NCBI RefSeq assembly: GCF_014206945.1
Contig: NZ_JACHON010000012.1
Coordinates: 1-64,000, forward strand
Origin: Gracilibacillus halotolerans
GTDB lineage: Bacteria; Bacillota; Bacilli; Bacillales; Amphibacillaceae
DNA: 64,000 bases
Reading direction: 5' to 3'
Part shown: positions 16,351-26,699 of the stretch, piece after piece
Layout: each line of letters begins with the position of its first letter
Numbering within the stretch: position 1 is the first letter of the stretch
Program-made: the position numbers and the translations under genes
Notes under the pieces: generated by a model
What the model was told of the DNA's origin: nothing
The model's database searches: none
Seen by the model: only the letters and a program-made list of their open reading frames with translations

Positions 16351-18420
16351 TTATAATCGATTCCAAAAACGCTGCTTTGCAATGGCAGCAAGAAAATCAT
16401 TCGCAAAATTTTGATTTCCTGTAGCAAACACAACACCAGCTAGATTATTCGAATCAGAAGCCTGAATTGATCCTTCTGCTGTGGTTGCAATCCCTATCGG
16501 CTTATAATGTTTGTATGCCTCGTGGATAAACTCCTGAATATGCTGATAGAAATACACCTGATTATCCGCTTTTCCACCAACCACATAGATTGAATCATAT
16601 AAAACAGGGTAGGCTGTCTGAAAGGTTCTATCAACTTTGATTGATGTTCCCCCTGTCCCTGTCACAGTACCTAATTTCTCACTTATTATCTCAATAAATA
16701 CTCCATTACTTTTTAATGTATTTAAGGTGTTTAAGACTTCTTCACTTGGAAAACCATTATCGATTAATACACCGAGTTTTTGCGTGTAAGCAGAATGAGG
16801 TGTATTTAACTGACTTATAGATGGGGAAACAGATTGAACATTAATCTGTTCTGTTTTCGGAGGATTTACACCGATTCTATCAGCAATTATCGTTGCCATT
16901 TGTGTATCAACATGCCCCCACATGTCGATATTTTGTTGTCTAACCGATTTACTCTTTACAAAACCGAGATGGTAACTGAATGACTCGATTAAATCATCTT
17001 TTTCAGGTGCAGATAGACTATTCCAAAACAACCTTGCTTGGGAAAAGAAATCAAAGAAAGACGCGCTCGGACGTTCCCTTGTTACGTTTCCTTCTACTTT
17101 TTCAGGATAGTTTACAAAACCTCCTTCTTCAAATGAAGCTTCAGAAGGTGTATTCCCTGCCAAGGAATTATTATGGTAAGTGATCTCATCTACATCAATT
17201 CGATGTCGTTGATAACTATCTCTCAGATTGTAATTTCTTTCTGATATTGGACGATTTACTGGTATATCCTCAATATTAGCGGAATGCTGACGATATAATT
17301 CTGTATCACGGTAGGCAATAGCTCTTCCTTGCAGAACTGGATCATTCGTAAAATCAATACCAGGCACAACACTTGCTGGGTCAAAGACAGATTGTTCCTC
17401 TTCTGCAAAAAAATTATCTACTAAACGATTTAACGTTAACTTACCTACTGGTTGAACCGGTATTATTTCTTCTGGCCATAATTTCGTATCATCTAATACA
17501 TCAAAATCATATTTACCTGCGTGATTTTCTTCAATAAGTTGAACACCTAACTCATATTCTGGATAGGCCCCTTTATTCACAGCTTCTATAATATCTCGAC
17601 GATGAAAATCTGGGTCCACTCCACCTATCACATTTGCTTCATCTACTAGTAAAGAATGCACTCCTAATCTTGGTGTCCATTTAAATCGAACAAAAGTAGA
17701 TTTACCTTGCTCATTAACAAAACGGAATGTATTGATTGGCCAACCCGCCATCATTCTCCAGCTTCTTGGTCTCCCACGCATTGACATTAGCCACATGACC
17801 ATATGAGCAGATTCTTGGTTATTGGCAACATAATCCCAAAAACGATCATGCGCTACGGTAGCTTGTGGTATGTCCGTGACTGGATTTTGCTTCGCAGCAT
17901 GAGTAACATCCATGAATTTCATCGCATCCGCAAGAATGAAGATGGGAAACTGTAGAGCCAACATGTCATAATTGCCTTCTTGAGTATAAAATTTGGTAGC
18001 AAAGCCTCTTATGTCTACAGCAGTATCTTTAGAGCCTTTATTACCTATAAAATTAGAGAATCTTACAAATACAGGAGTTTTCCTTCCTGCCTTTCCTAAA
18101 AAATGAGCTTTCGTTAAATGCTTTAATGATTTATAAACTTCAAAATCTCCATATAACCCAAAGCCACGTGCATGCACAACCTTTTCAGGGATTCTTTCCC
18201 GATTAAAATGTGTCTGCTTTCTATAAAAGTGGAAATCAGACAATAATGCTGGCCCTCGTTTTCCTGCTCTTAGGGACCACTCATCATTAGAAACTTTAAT
18301 ACCATTGTCATCTGTCATTTTCTTTCCTGGACCTGTATTTTTGTGACGATAGTATTCTAACTGTTGATCTTTTTCATCTTTCGTGACCCGTTCCTTTTTA
18401 TCGTTTTTCTCATCCACCAC
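16351..18420 (-). CDS. Large-subunit (HPII-type) catalase-like protein, distal Asn replaced
   Basis: Catalases convert hydrogen peroxide to water and oxygen at a haem. The 689 residues comprise the catalase core (about 45-500) and a C-terminal flavodoxin/DJ-1-like domain (about 545-689, KLGVLIDNGFPSEEVLNTL), as in KatE/HPII. The distal His is present (VVHARG, H83), and the proximal Tyr and its Arg partner are in LQGRAIAYRDTELYR (Y370). The usual distal Asn of the GNN-x-P motif is absent: the sequence is YDMLALQFPIF, with Leu at 156. The usual GVHTF motif is WPINTF. A closely similar paralog lies at 57123. The start is GTG with AAGGTGA upstream. Activity may be altered. Confidence 0.88.
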   Translation of the reverse strand: MVDEKNDKKERVTKDEKDQQLEYYRHKNTGPGKKMTDDNGIKVSNDEWSLRAGKRGPALLSDFHFYRKQTHFNRERIPEKVVHARGFGLYGDFEVYKSLKHLTKAHFLGKAGRKTPVFVRFSNFIGNKGSKDTAVDIRGFATKFYTQEGNYDMLALQFPIFILADAMKFMDVTHAAKQNPVTDIPQATVAHDRFWDYVANNQESAHMVMWLMSMRGRPRSWRMMAGWPINTFRFVNEQGKSTFVRFKWTPRLGVHSLLVDEANVIGGVDPDFHRRDIIEAVNKGAYPEYELGVQLIEENHAGKYDFDVLDDTKLWPEEIIPVQPVGKLTLNRLVDNFFAEEEQSVFDPASVVPGIDFTNDPVLQGRAIAYRDTELYRQHSANIEDIPVNRPISERNYNLRDSYQRHRIDVDEITYHNNSLAGNTPSEASFEEGGFVNYPEKVEGNVTRERPSASFFDFFSQARLFWNSLSAPEKDDLIESFSYHLGFVKSKSVRQQNIDMWGHVDTQMATIIADRIGVNPPKTEQINVQSVSPSISQLNTPHSAYTQKLGVLIDNGFPSEEVLNTLNTLKSNGVFIEIISEKLGTVTGTGGTSIKVDRTFQTAYPVLYDSIYVVGGKADNQVYFYQHIQEFIHEAYKHYKPIGIATTAEGSIQASDSNNLAGVVFATGNQNFANDFLAAIAKQRFWNRL

Positions 18421-18505
18421 TAATCACCTTCTCCCCATATTATTTAATATGCTAATTAGATACTATGAGGTTAAATAGGCGCTTATGCATGTTCTACAAG
18501 AGTGT

Positions 18506-19309
18506 TCAACGACTTTGGCTTTCTAGCCATTGAAGAGTCCCATCATCTTTAGGCAATTCCTCTTTATTTATGTCACCAATTTCTCCAGAATGAATATTTA
18601 CCGGAATTATAATACGATGTACGGATTCCTCGCCGATCGCATGGAACATTACGTACCAATCTTCATCCGTTATAAATGCTTCTTCCCTCCTGATTTCCCG
18701 GCCTTGTTGTTCCTGCTCCTTCCACCAGTTTTCCACTTCTTTATTCTGCATTGCCTTCTCTGTAGCTTCCTCCAAGGTAAGGATCACAGGGTCACTTGAA
18801 TGGCTCAAATCGATTGGAGTAACAGCATAGAAATGACCAGTTCCATATGTGGTAAAAGAAAACTCTAGCGAATATGTTCCATCTAAGGCTGCTATAGTTT
18901 CCTCTCCTTGTAATCCAAATTCTCTCGAAAATGTAACTGTCTTTTTAATCTTTGCCCCAGGTGGTAATTCTACTAAATCATTTGGATCGAATATTTCGAT
19001 ACATGCCATCGGTTCCTCATCACTTTTCAAGTACACCGACGAACCTTCTAATTTCATAGTGATATAAAAAGGCTCTTCACATCGATTGTTATAGATAATA
19101 TCTTCCTCTGTGATGTTCTCCAAACTGGCTTCCACCACAATCTCTTGCCCTGTTTTTATTTCTGCATTCAATTTTAACCCAACATCTTCATGAGTGAATG
19201 AAGTTTCATCTTGACTCTCTTCCGATATTGCTGCTTGGTTTTCTTCTACGCCACACCCCACCAATAAAATGAATAAAGTGAAACATAGAAATACTATAAT
19301 TTTTTTCAT
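18506..19309 (-). CDS. Lipoprotein with BsuPI-like beta domain
   Basis: The start at 19309 (MKKIIVFLCFTLFILLVGCG) gives a classic lipoprotein signal with lipobox LVGC, and AAGGACGGTG sits upstream, so a longer frame is not used. About 267 residues. The middle (LKLNAEIKTGQEIVVEASLE, then TVTFSREFGL) looks like the BsuPI intracellular-inhibitor fold seen in many Bacillus lipoproteins. The tail (WYVMFHAIGE, RIIIPVNIHSGEIGDI) resembles a PepSY-type strand region. Surface-anchored; function unknown. Confidence 0.7.
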   Translation of the reverse strand: MKKIIVFLCFTLFILLVGCGVEENQAAISEESQDETSFTHEDVGLKLNAEIKTGQEIVVEASLENITEEDIIYNNRCEEPFYITMKLEGSSVYLKSDEEPMACIEIFDPNDLVELPPGAKIKKTVTFSREFGLQGEETIAALDGTYSLEFSFTTYGTGHFYAVTPIDLSHSSDPVILTLEEATEKAMQNKEVENWWKEQEQQGREIRREEAFITDEDWYVMFHAIGEESVHRIIIPVNIHSGEIGDINKEELPKDDGTLQWLESQSR

Positions 19310-19493
19310 AAAATCACCGTCCTTTATACTATTTGTCGTATTAGAAGGAAAATAGTTACACATTTATTTTGATTATTTACAACTTCCAAGCCTCGCATAC
19401 TCCTAGCATAATTAACAAAAAGCATAATCATTGTTTTGTATACCTAGTTCTGGCTATCATAATAAGAGAATATTAGAAAGCGGGGCTGATAGA

Positions 19494-19967
19494 ATGTATA
19501 GAAATGCAACTGACTTTGTTCAAGATTGGAAAAATTCCTCAAAAGGTACATTAGACGTTTTCCAATCAATTACCGATGAGAAGCTAAGCCAATCTATTGT
19601 AGAAGGCCATAGTTCGTTAGGGTGGCTCGCTTGGCATTTAACTACTGCTGCAGCAATGTTCGGTGGACTTGCTGGCTTACAAATCGATGGAGTGTCCGCA
19701 GATGATCAAGCTCCAGACACCATCAAAGAAATTATGGACTCTTATAAAAAGGTAGCAGTTTCGATTGAAAAAAATGCAATCGAGAATTTTAAAGATGAAG
19801 ATATGTTAACTGAGGTTGATGGTCTGGGTGGAAAAGTTCCAAGAGGACAATTACTTCGAATTTTAATCGATCATCAAACACACCATCGTGGACAAATGAC
19901 TGTATTGTTGCGTCAAGCAGGACTAGGTGTACCACCAATTATGGGACCAACGCAAGAAATGAAATAG
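19494..19967 (+). CDS. DinB-family protein
   Basis: A 157-residue four-helix-bundle protein of the DinB/YfiT type. HSSLGWLAWHLTT (first metal His region) and LLRILIDHQTHHRGQMTVLL (H-x3-H) supply the usual three-His metal site. The family includes metal-dependent thiol transferases, for example bacillithiol-dependent ones, and many members of unknown substrate. The ATG at 19494 is preferred because GCGGGG lies upstream and homology begins there. Single gene. Confidence 0.8.
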   Translation: MYRNATDFVQDWKNSSKGTLDVFQSITDEKLSQSIVEGHSSLGWLAWHLTTAAAMFGGLAGLQIDGVSADDQAPDTIKEIMDSYKKVAVSIEKNAIENFKDEDMLTEVDGLGGKVPRGQLLRILIDHQTHHRGQMTVLLRQAGLGVPPIMGPTQEMK

Positions 19968-20028
19968 GACTTGCGTGTAAACTGCTTACGCTAGTCAAAT
20001 ATTACCTACTATATAATAGGAAAGAAAT

Positions 20029-20071
20029 AGAACGCTTAGAGTTTTGGATAATCTCCAACTCCAAGCGTTCT
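20029..20071. terminator. Bidirectional terminator between dinB-like gene and the GH1 gene
   Basis: AGAACGCTTAGAGTT and AACTCCAAGCGTTCT form a long stem with one mismatch around TTGGATAATCTCC, between convergent genes. Confidence 0.8.
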
Positions 20072-20118
20072 TCTCTATTCTATGATATCAACTGACTAAT
20101 AGGAAATCTGAATTTCTT

Positions 20119-21570
<1,452 letters not shown>

Positions 21571-21623
21571 TTAGTACATAGGAAGGCATTTCTGTAATAG
21601 AAATACCTTTCTATGATAACCAC

Positions 21624-23576
21624 TTATTTTGCACGTAAAGTTAATAAATTTTCTGTTGATTCAATTTCCTTTGTATCCGCTATTGTCATATCAAAAGCGT
21701 CACTATTTGTAATTACGACTGGTGTCGTCAATTCGTAACCTTCTTGCTTAATAGCTTCTATATCGAATTCAATTAATAGCTTACCTTTTTCCACTCGTTC
21801 ACCTTGAGCTGTGTGAGAAACGAAGTGCTTTCCACCAAGTTGTACGGTATCCATTCCAACATGAATTAGTACTTCAGCACCTTGGTCGGATGTAATTCCA
21901 ATTGCGTGATTACTAGGATAAAGAGCCGTAACTGTACCAGATACAGGGGCAATTACTTTTCCAATCGTAGGCTCAATTGCTACCCCTTTCCCTAAAGCGC
22001 CAGATGCAAAGGCTGCATCTTTAATTTCTGATAATGGAATTACGAGCCCTGTAAGAGGACTTTGAATGATGCTCTCTTCTCCATTTTGATTAGTAGTTAC
22101 TACTTTTGCTTTTTCTACTTCTGAATTTGGCTGTGTCACTTCATCCGTAACAGGAGTTGTTTGTTCTTGACGGTTCACAGCACCAAAGAAGTAAGTTAAT
22201 AAGAAAGCTAGTGCGAATGCAACAACCATCGCTACTATAGCAGCCCAAAATGCAAAGTTAAGACCTTCTTCAGGGTGAATCATGGAAGGGATTTGGAAAA
22301 TTCCGAGCCCCCCCATTGTATAACCTAGTGTACCGAATAAACCAATAATCGCTGAACCAACCGCTGCTGCGATACAAGAGAAAATAAATGGTCGTTTAAG
22401 CGGAAGTGTTACCCCATAAATAGCAGGCTCTGTTACTCCAAATAATCCCGAGATAAACGCAGGAATACTTAAAGTTTTTAATTTTTGTTGCTTTGTTTTT
22501 AGCCAAACACCTAATACAGCACCAGTCTGTGCGAAAGTCGTCGCAAACATTAAAGCTAAGATTGGATCTCTTCCGATAACCATTAAATTATTGATTGCAA
22601 TTGGTACTAGTCCCCAATGAAGGCCAAAGATAACAAAGACTTGCCATAGTCCTCCTAGGAAAATACCCGCAATTATCGGACTTAATTCATATATCCAAAT
22701 CGTAAAGGAACCTACCATTTGTCCTGCCCATGTTGCGATAGGACCGATAATCAAGAACGTTAATGGAATAATAATTAGTAATGTTAAAAACGGTACAACG
22801 AATGTCCTAATCACATCTGGAATAACTTTCTTTAACCCATTTTCTACTTTAGCAGCGAAGTAAGCCGAAAGTATAATAGGTATTACTGAGGATGCATAAG
22901 ACATTAAAATTACAGGTATTCCTAAAAACTCGACATGCACAGGAGATTCGAATAACGTACCTGTAAATAACGTATACTGGGCTTCACCAGCCATTAATTC
23001 ACTAACGGTCGGATACACAAGTGCCGAACCTATTGCCATTCCTATAAATGGACTTCCGCCAAACTTCTTGATTGCAGTGTAGCCTAGAAATACAGGTAAG
23101 AAATAAAATAAGGCATCTCCAATTATATTTAGTATCGCATATGTTCCGGAGTCCTCACTCAACCATCCTAAAGCTATAAATAAAGCGTTAAAACCTTTAA
23201 TCATCCCTGAGGCTGCTAATACGCCTAAAATCGGAGTGAAAATACTGGAAACGATATCAACAAATCGACTAAACAAGTTACCTTTCTTTTCAGATGAAGA
23301 CTCATCTGATTCAACCGATTTTTCTGATTGGAATCCACCTTCTGCTACAACTGCTTTATATACATCTGGAACGTGATTACCAATAACCACTTGGTACTGT
23401 CCACCACTTTGCATTACTGTAACAACGCCATCCATATTCTTTAGTACATCTGTATTTGCTTTTTCCTCGTCTTTTAACTTAAAGCGGAGACGAGTGATAC
23501 AATGGACAACGCTATTGACGTTTTCTTCTCCGCCAACATTTTCGATAATGTCTTTAGCTAACTTTTCATAACTCAT
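21624..23576 (-). CDS. bglP: Beta-glucoside PTS permease EIIBCA
   Basis: It imports and phosphorylates beta-glucosides (aryl-beta-glucosides, cellobiose-like sugars). The domain order is EIIB (about 1-85, phosphorylated Cys in NSVVHCITRLRFKL), EIIC (about 100-455, about ten membrane segments, with GITEPAIYGVTLPLK-like substrate motif) and EIIA (about 490-650, active-site His in VLIHVGMDTVQL). I start it at ATG 23576 (MSYEKLAKDIIENVGG) rather than the TTG four codons upstream. Upstream lies a LicT antiterminator/terminator, so the gene is induced by substrate. Confidence 0.93.
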   Translation of the reverse strand: MSYEKLAKDIIENVGGEENVNSVVHCITRLRFKLKDEEKANTDVLKNMDGVVTVMQSGGQYQVVIGNHVPDVYKAVVAEGGFQSEKSVESDESSSEKKGNLFSRFVDIVSSIFTPILGVLAASGMIKGFNALFIALGWLSEDSGTYAILNIIGDALFYFLPVFLGYTAIKKFGGSPFIGMAIGSALVYPTVSELMAGEAQYTLFTGTLFESPVHVEFLGIPVILMSYASSVIPIILSAYFAAKVENGLKKVIPDVIRTFVVPFLTLLIIIPLTFLIIGPIATWAGQMVGSFTIWIYELSPIIAGIFLGGLWQVFVIFGLHWGLVPIAINNLMVIGRDPILALMFATTFAQTGAVLGVWLKTKQQKLKTLSIPAFISGLFGVTEPAIYGVTLPLKRPFIFSCIAAAVGSAIIGLFGTLGYTMGGLGIFQIPSMIHPEEGLNFAFWAAIVAMVVAFALAFLLTYFFGAVNRQEQTTPVTDEVTQPNSEVEKAKVVTTNQNGEESIIQSPLTGLVIPLSEIKDAAFASGALGKGVAIEPTIGKVIAPVSGTVTALYPSNHAIGITSDQGAEVLIHVGMDTVQLGGKHFVSHTAQGERVEKGKLLIEFDIEAIKQEGYELTTPVVITNSDAFDMTIADTKEIESTENLLTLRAK

Positions 23577-23614
23577 TGTATTCACCAACTCTCATTCAAT
23601 TTTTCGAATAAAAA

Positions 23615-23686
23615 AACCTGAACTAATCTGAAGGCACACTCCGTACGTATAGTACGGCCATAGTGTGTTTCAAATTAGTCCAGGTT
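23615..23686 (-). terminator. Leader terminator of bglP
   Basis: On the minus strand AACCTGGACTAAT pairs with ATTAGTTCAGGTT, with an inner stem around GTACTATACGTAC, followed by a T-run. It overlaps the RAT by five bases, so folding of the RAT would prevent terminator formation. Confidence 0.9.
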
Positions 23687-23709
23687 ATGCCCAAATTAGG
23701 TAACATTCC
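23682..23709 (-). promoter_or_regulatory. LicT/BglG ribonucleic antiterminator (RAT) site
   Basis: On the minus strand GGAATGTTACC, a 6-base loop, then GGGCATAACCT. This closely matches the RAT consensus GGATTGTTACTG...GGCAAAACC recognised by LicT/BglG-family CAT domains. It overlaps the following terminator. Confidence 0.9.
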
Positions 23710-23753
23710 TAAAACTAAAGTTATTTATTGTTTTGCAAAACAATTTCACTATC

Positions 23754-23782
23754 AATGTAACACGCTTTCTTTTTGGTGTCAA
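23754..23782 (-). promoter_or_regulatory. Sigma-A-type promoter of bglP
   Basis: On the minus strand TTGACA (23782-23777), a 17-base spacer, then TACATT (23759-23754). It places the transcript start about 40 bases ahead of the RAT. Overlapping the licT 3' end is a partial CRE-like sequence (ATCAACCGTTTTCA, plus strand, 23790-23803) with one good half only. Confidence 0.65.
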
Positions 23783-23804
23783 CAAAATTATCAACCGTTT
23801 TCAA

Positions 23805-24668
23805 CTAATCTCGAATTTTATCGACATTCGCTTGTCGACGGGTAACCCTTGATATATGAACCGTTAAGTAAATTTCTTCATCACGTGAAATATTCCAATT
23901 AAAAGTTTCTCTTAAATAGATTTCTATCTTCTTGGCACAATCAAATGCTATATGATATTTTTGTTTAATTTGTTCATAGAAAAAGTCATCAACAGTATCT
24001 TCTATTTTCTCTTGTCGAATATACCGAATTGCAAAGAATCGAAGATGGGTTAGGAAGCGTTCATAATTTATTGAAGTATCATCTAATTCCATTTGATAAT
24101 GGTATTTTACAATATTAATTATATTATTTACTATCTCTGTTACTTGGATAGCATTCGTCATATTTTCTTCAGAAAAGCCACCATTTACAAGGTGGAGAGC
24201 AATGGATGCTGCTTCATCTTCTTCTAGCCTTATTCCTGTATGTTGTTCAATCAAATCTAGCGCTTCTAAACCAATTTGGTATTCTGCTTTATAGTATTTT
24301 CTGATTTCATATGAAAGTGTATTTTTAAGCGAAATACCTTCGCGGTGTCTAGTGATGGCATAGTCTATATGATCCGTTAGTGCGATATACAAAAATTCAT
24401 TAAGGCTATAAGGTAATTTGGATTTCGCATAATCAAGGATTTCTGAAACGATACCCAAGTATTTTTCGGAAACTCCGCTTAACAATTGATTTAGTTTTTC
24501 CGAGGTCTCTTTATCTTGGAGTATAAAGGTTTTTTCAATTTTATCTGTGTCTATCGTGTCTCCGGGTTTCTTTTGAAAAGCTAATCCCTTCCCCATAACA
24601 ACGACCTCTTGGTTACTTTCGTTTGACGTCAATGCTACATTGTTGTTAAATACTTTCTTAATTTCCAT
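23805..24668 (-). CDS. licT: BglG/LicT-family transcription antiterminator
   Basis: A 287-residue RNA-binding antiterminator. Residues 1-55 are the CAT domain (MEIKKVFNNNVALTSNESNQ) that binds the RAT. PRD1 (about 65-170, with LTDHIDYAITRH and its His) and PRD2 (about 171-280, with YLTVHISRV) are phosphorylated by the PTS to tune activity. The start is ATG 24668, with GGTGGTGAGG upstream. It sits immediately ahead of bglP, whose leader carries a matching RAT, so it should control the bglP-GH1 operon. Confidence 0.93.
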   Translation of the reverse strand: MEIKKVFNNNVALTSNESNQEVVVMGKGLAFQKKPGDTIDTDKIEKTFILQDKETSEKLNQLLSGVSEKYLGIVSEILDYAKSKLPYSLNEFLYIALTDHIDYAITRHREGISLKNTLSYEIRKYYKAEYQIGLEALDLIEQHTGIRLEEDEAASIALHLVNGGFSEENMTNAIQVTEIVNNIINIVKYHYQMELDDTSINYERFLTHLRFFAIRYIRQEKIEDTVDDFFYEQIKQKYHIAFDCAKKIEIYLRETFNWNISRDEEIYLTVHISRVTRRQANVDKIRD

Positions 24669-24910
24669 TTTCCTCACCACCCTTTTTACCTATATTTTAA
24701 TACCTATTGTGTAATGAATTTTTTATTTTTGCAATAGTGAAGAATTTTAAGGCAGGGAAAATAGATTGATTTCTACTGTAACTTTTTACTTGAAAGTTGC
24801 ATTTGACATAACTTTATATAACATTTATTTCATGATTTTTTTCTTAGTGAAAATTTTCTAATAATCAAAAAAGCGTGCACTTGCACGCATCATATTTATA
24901 TAAACACACA

Positions 24911-25075
24911 TTATTTTGATTGATTCTTTTTTCTTACTTCTTCAGCATCGGTATTGCTAAAAATCGATGTTCCTCTTCCTCCTGTATGTTCCGCCATCCA
25001 TTGAATTGCTTCGTTATAGGACATTTCTTTCTGCTCTACCTTATTTGTCGTTTGCTTTGGCTGATTGGATTCCAC
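24911..25075 (-). CDS. 54-residue SASP-like small protein
   Basis: A GTG at 25075 follows a strong AAAAGGAGGGAAACAA site and opens a 54-codon frame starting MESNQPKQTTNKVEQKEM. The C-terminal part, GGRGTSIFSNTDAEEVRKKN, resembles the repeated element of gamma-type small acid-soluble spore proteins (FASETNAQQVRKQNQ-like). The middle part, YNEAIQWMAEHTGGRG, is not SASP-like. It is probably a small spore or stress protein; the family call is tentative. Confidence 0.6.
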   Translation of the reverse strand: MESNQPKQTTNKVEQKEMSYNEAIQWMAEHTGGRGTSIFSNTDAEEVRKKNQSK

Positions 25076-25211
25076 TTGTTTCCCTCCTTTTTCTCCTTAT
25101 TCTTTACCTGTCTTATCACTCTCATTCCTTTTTCCTCTTGACTTATTATCGTTATGCATGTAATATATATCTTACATAAGTAACATATATATTGCATTAA
25201 GAGGATTGATT

Positions 25212-25412
25212 ATGAAAAATAATGTGAAAATTATTAGAATGAATGCCTCTATAACACAAGAGGAATTAGCAAGAAAAGTTGGTGTGACAAGACAGACAAT
25301 TGGACTGATTGAAAAAGGGAAATATAATCCCAGTCTTCAGCTATGTATTTCAATTGCTAAAGAACTTAATAAAACGTTAGACGAACTTTTTTGGGAGGTA
25401 GATGCAGAATGA
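25212..25412 (+). CDS. Small XRE-family regulator (YozG-like)
   Basis: A 66-residue helix-turn-helix protein. The helices are visible in [20 protein letters not shown] and [18 protein letters not shown]. This minimal Cro/CI-type regulator commonly pairs with a downstream membrane protein. The ATG 25212 fits AGAGG at 7 bases better than the TTG at 25206. Its stop overlaps the next start by ATGA. A second such pair lies at 39805-40466. Confidence 0.88.
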   Translation: MKNNVKIIRMNASITQEELARKVGVTRQTIGLIEKGKYNPSLQLCISIAKELNKTLDELFWEVDAE

Positions 25413-25867
25413 AATCCTGGATTTCTTTCTTATTGCCGGAGGATGAATACAAAGAAAAGAAGCTACTTTATTTCATTTCAGAAGGAGCTACTATCGTCAT
25501 TCTTTATTTGATTGTCATGTTTATTATGAGTAATTTTTTTCAGATAAGTGCGAAGCCTACTATAGTCATAGCCATCTGTATATTTGGATTTTATGTATTT
25601 TCAAGATATATCCTATCAGGGATAGAATATACCGATATTGCAACGAAGGTCGACTATAAAAAACAACTTCGTGTAACGAGAATAAAATCGATCGGTTTTG
25701 TGGTTCTTTTTCTCTCTCTTCAAGTTCTATTTGTGAATTTTCCCACCAATCTAAATGAATGGGTAGACATAATTGGTATGTCTGTTTCCGGGGGAGTTGT
25801 CTTATTTATATTTGAATACATTTCTCTAAAACGTTCTTACGAGAAGAACAAAGATTTAATCGAATAA
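25409..25867 (+). CDS. Membrane protein paired with the XRE regulator
   Basis: A 152-residue protein with about four membrane segments ([69 protein letters not shown]) and a charged C-terminus. The ATG 25409 overlaps the regulator's stop codon, so translation is coupled; the frame extends upstream in TTG but that would sit inside the regulator. The function is unknown. By analogy with other HTH/membrane pairs it may modulate the regulator. Confidence 0.7.
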   Translation: MKSWISFLLPEDEYKEKKLLYFISEGATIVILYLIVMFIMSNFFQISAKPTIVIAICIFGFYVFSRYILSGIEYTDIATKVDYKKQLRVTRIKSIGFVVLFLSLQVLFVNFPTNLNEWVDIIGMSVSGGVVLFIFEYISLKRSYEKNKDLIE

Positions 25868-25870
25868 ATG

Positions 25871-25898
25871 TATCGGGGTGAATTACTTCACCCCGATA
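25871..25898. terminator. Terminator between the membrane gene and the GDPD gene
   Basis: TATCGGGGTGAA and TTCACCCCGATA form a perfect 12-bp stem with a 4-base loop between convergent genes. Confidence 0.85.
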
Positions 25899-26638
25899 AT
25901 GGATTGTTTAGCTGCTACTGCTATCTCCGGATAATCGGTAATAATCGCTTCTACACCTAGTTGAAGGAGCTGGTTTATTTCCTCCTCTTTGTTAACTGTC
26001 CATACTCGAGTATAGCTTGCCAGTTGTTTTGACATAACAACATCTGCATCTAACATTAAATCTTTATCCAAATGAAAACCTTCCAGCTGAAATGTCGTCA
26101 TATAATCAGCAAGATGCGGTACATGATCTTGTAATAACCATGCTATATCTGCATTTGAATCTAACTGTTTTAATCGAAATAATGTCGGTAAATGAAACGA
26201 AGAATAGATGATTTTCCTATTTGGAGCATATCGCTGGACCTCGCTCAGTAATCTTTCCTCAATACCTGGATACGTATGAATATACGTTTTTAATTCAATA
26301 TTCAATTCAATATCGGTACCGTCTAATAACTGCATTACTTCTTGTAATGTCGGTACCTTCTCCTGATTCCAAGTCGATTCATATTTTGCAAAGTGCTGAA
26401 ATTTATTTCCTGCACTAAGCTGCTGAATTTCGGCAAGTGTACAATCCTTAATTGCTCCTTCTCCATCAGTTGTTCTACTTAACGTCTCATCATGTATAAC
26501 AACAATCTCTCCGTCTTTTGTTAAATGTACGTCTATTTCTAAGCCTTCCACCCCTTGTTCGATTGCTTTTTGAAAACCTAACAGCGTATTTTCTGGATAA
26601 TTCCCTTTACTCCCACGATGTCCATATATTTTCGTCAT
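25883..26638 (-). CDS. ugpQ: Glycerophosphodiester phosphodiesterase
   Basis: It hydrolyses glycerophosphodiesters to glycerol 3-phosphate and an alcohol. The 251-residue length is typical of cytoplasmic UgpQ/YhdW-like enzymes and there is no signal peptide. Catalytic residues are visible: HRGSKGNYPENT (His, Arg, Glu), GLEIDVHLTKDGEIVVIHDE (Glu, Asp, His). The C-terminal RVWTVNKEEE block is conserved. It is the last gene of the ABC importer cluster, so it probably processes imported glycerophosphodiesters in the cytoplasm. Confidence 0.9.
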   Translation of the reverse strand: MTKIYGHRGSKGNYPENTLLGFQKAIEQGVEGLEIDVHLTKDGEIVVIHDETLSRTTDGEGAIKDCTLAEIQQLSAGNKFQHFAKYESTWNQEKVPTLQEVMQLLDGTDIELNIELKTYIHTYPGIEERLLSEVQRYAPNRKIIYSSFHLPTLFRLKQLDSNADIAWLLQDHVPHLADYMTTFQLEGFHLDKDLMLDADVVMSKQLASYTRVWTVNKEEEINQLLQLGVEAIITDYPEIAVAAKQSIIGVK

Positions 26639-26665
26639 TTCCTCACCTCTCGATTTGGTAGAAAT

Positions 26666-26690
26666 GCCAGCAAGGAACTCCCTTGCTGGC
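26666..26690 (-). terminator. Intercistronic stem-loop, binding protein to ugpQ
   Basis: GCCAGCAAGG and CCTTGCTGGC form a perfect 10-bp stem, loop AACTC. On the minus strand it has no strong T-run, so it more likely stabilises the upstream mRNA or attenuates ugpQ than fully terminates. Confidence 0.7.
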
Positions 26691-26699
26691 TTCTCTTAT

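Noticed and set aside
23788-23804. CRE (CcpA) site overlapping the licT 3' end
   Set aside because: Only the right half of ATCAACCGTTTTCA fits the consensus; kept as a remark and not as a feature.
24920-25179. Two plus-strand ORFs of 70-73 codons
   Set aside because: They are opposite-strand shadows of the 54-residue SASP-like gene and lack ribosome sites.
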